Assembly (NCBI RefSeq): GCF_000282515.1
Contig: NZ_AKJD01000006.1
Location: forward strand, 1-57,577
Source: Pseudomonas sp. GM80
GTDB taxonomy: Bacteria > Pseudomonadota > Gammaproteobacteria > Pseudomonadales > Pseudomonadaceae
Reading direction: 5' to 3'
DNA: 57,577 nucleotides
A program made the position numbers and the translations under genes. Positions within the stretch are counted from its first letter, which is position 1. The number at the start of each line of letters is the position of its first letter. The notes under the pieces are model-generated. The model was not told the origin of the DNA. It did no database searches and worked only from the letters and a program-made list of their open reading frames with translations. This document shows positions 57,554-57,577 of this stretch, piece after piece.

Positions 57554-57577
57554 AGCGGTCTTGAAAACCGTCGACTG
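57554..57577 (+). tRNA. Partial tRNA-Ser(UGA): attachment core at the right edge
   Basis: GCGGT-CTTGAAA-ACCGT folds as an anticodon stem-loop (57555-57571) with anticodon TGA, followed by TCGACTG, the start of the variable arm. The bases before it (GCGGCTTTCCATA) do not fit a D arm, so only the 3' part of the tRNA is present from here on: a typical att duplicate made by integration. The remainder lies past the window. The corresponding copy on the left would lie just before base 1. Confidence 0.78.

Overview
The window is one complete or nearly complete lambda-like prophage (siphovirus, about 57.5 kb) from a Pseudomonas genome, most likely of the P. fluorescens/P. putida side of the genus. 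Reasons: a full lambda-order head and long-tail gene set (terminase, portal, minor head, scaffold, capsid, then U, V, G/T, tape measure, M, L, K, I, J), a CI/Cro switch, NinB/NinG, a RecT plus YqaJ recombination pair, a tyrosine integrase at the right edge, and proteins of Pseudomonas-typical families (DUF3606, Com, DUF4055 portal, lectin-like bacteriocin). The right edge ends in the anticodon arm of a tRNA-Ser(UGA) gene, the probable attachment core; the left edge seems to begin just inside the other att site.

Layout. 1-2400: small accessory genes, ending in a LexA-boxed SOS gene and a truncated SRAP (YedK-like) gene. 2423-6463: two membrane acyltransferases (candidate O-antigen modifiers) flanking Rz/Rz1 and a SleB-type endolysin. 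6473-29435, minus strand: the late operon read right to left, terminase at its start and tail fibre at its end. 29468-34990: putative metallopeptidase, a decayed Acb2-like anti-CBASS gene, two holin-like genes, then a cargo island with a GH24 muramidase protein, a lectin-like bacteriocin, a secreted DUF642-like protein and a Com regulator. 35049-40195, minus: early leftward operon (late-regulator candidate, NinG, NinB, replication genes with an iteron origin inside the O-like gene, Rha, CII-like, Cro). 40312-42798, plus: CI repressor followed by an unknown gene and a PIN-domain pair, candidate lysogen-expressed cargo. 43567-57431, plus: a second early operon starting at a distant operator/promoter, with RecT, YqaJ, many small genes, an excisionase candidate and integrase, interrupted by oppositely oriented or AT-richer cargo.

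How it works together. CI binds operators of half-site TAGCAG in two places, 40.2 kb and 43.6 kb. At both, an operator sits in the 17-bp spacer of an outward promoter, the mirror image of lambda OR/PR and OL/PL. Leftward transcription gives Cro, CII, replication and then late genes; rightward transcription gives recombination and integration genes. The tail assembly chaperone uses a lambda-type -1 slippery heptamer, GGGAAAC.

Most notable: (i) three successive cargo genes each begin directly after a 57-nt leader that is the 3' end of a com gene, suggesting Com/mom-like translational coupling or a modular insertion site for bacteriocin genes; (ii) an Acb2-like gene whose start is ATA and whose C-terminus is cut by TAG; (iii) two further early genes interrupted by in-frame TAG or TGA, all explicable as C-to-T changes; (iv) four iterons at about 22-bp spacing; (v) several unknown cargo genes, including a trypsin-like protease and a PIN-domain pair, that are candidate phage-defence functions.
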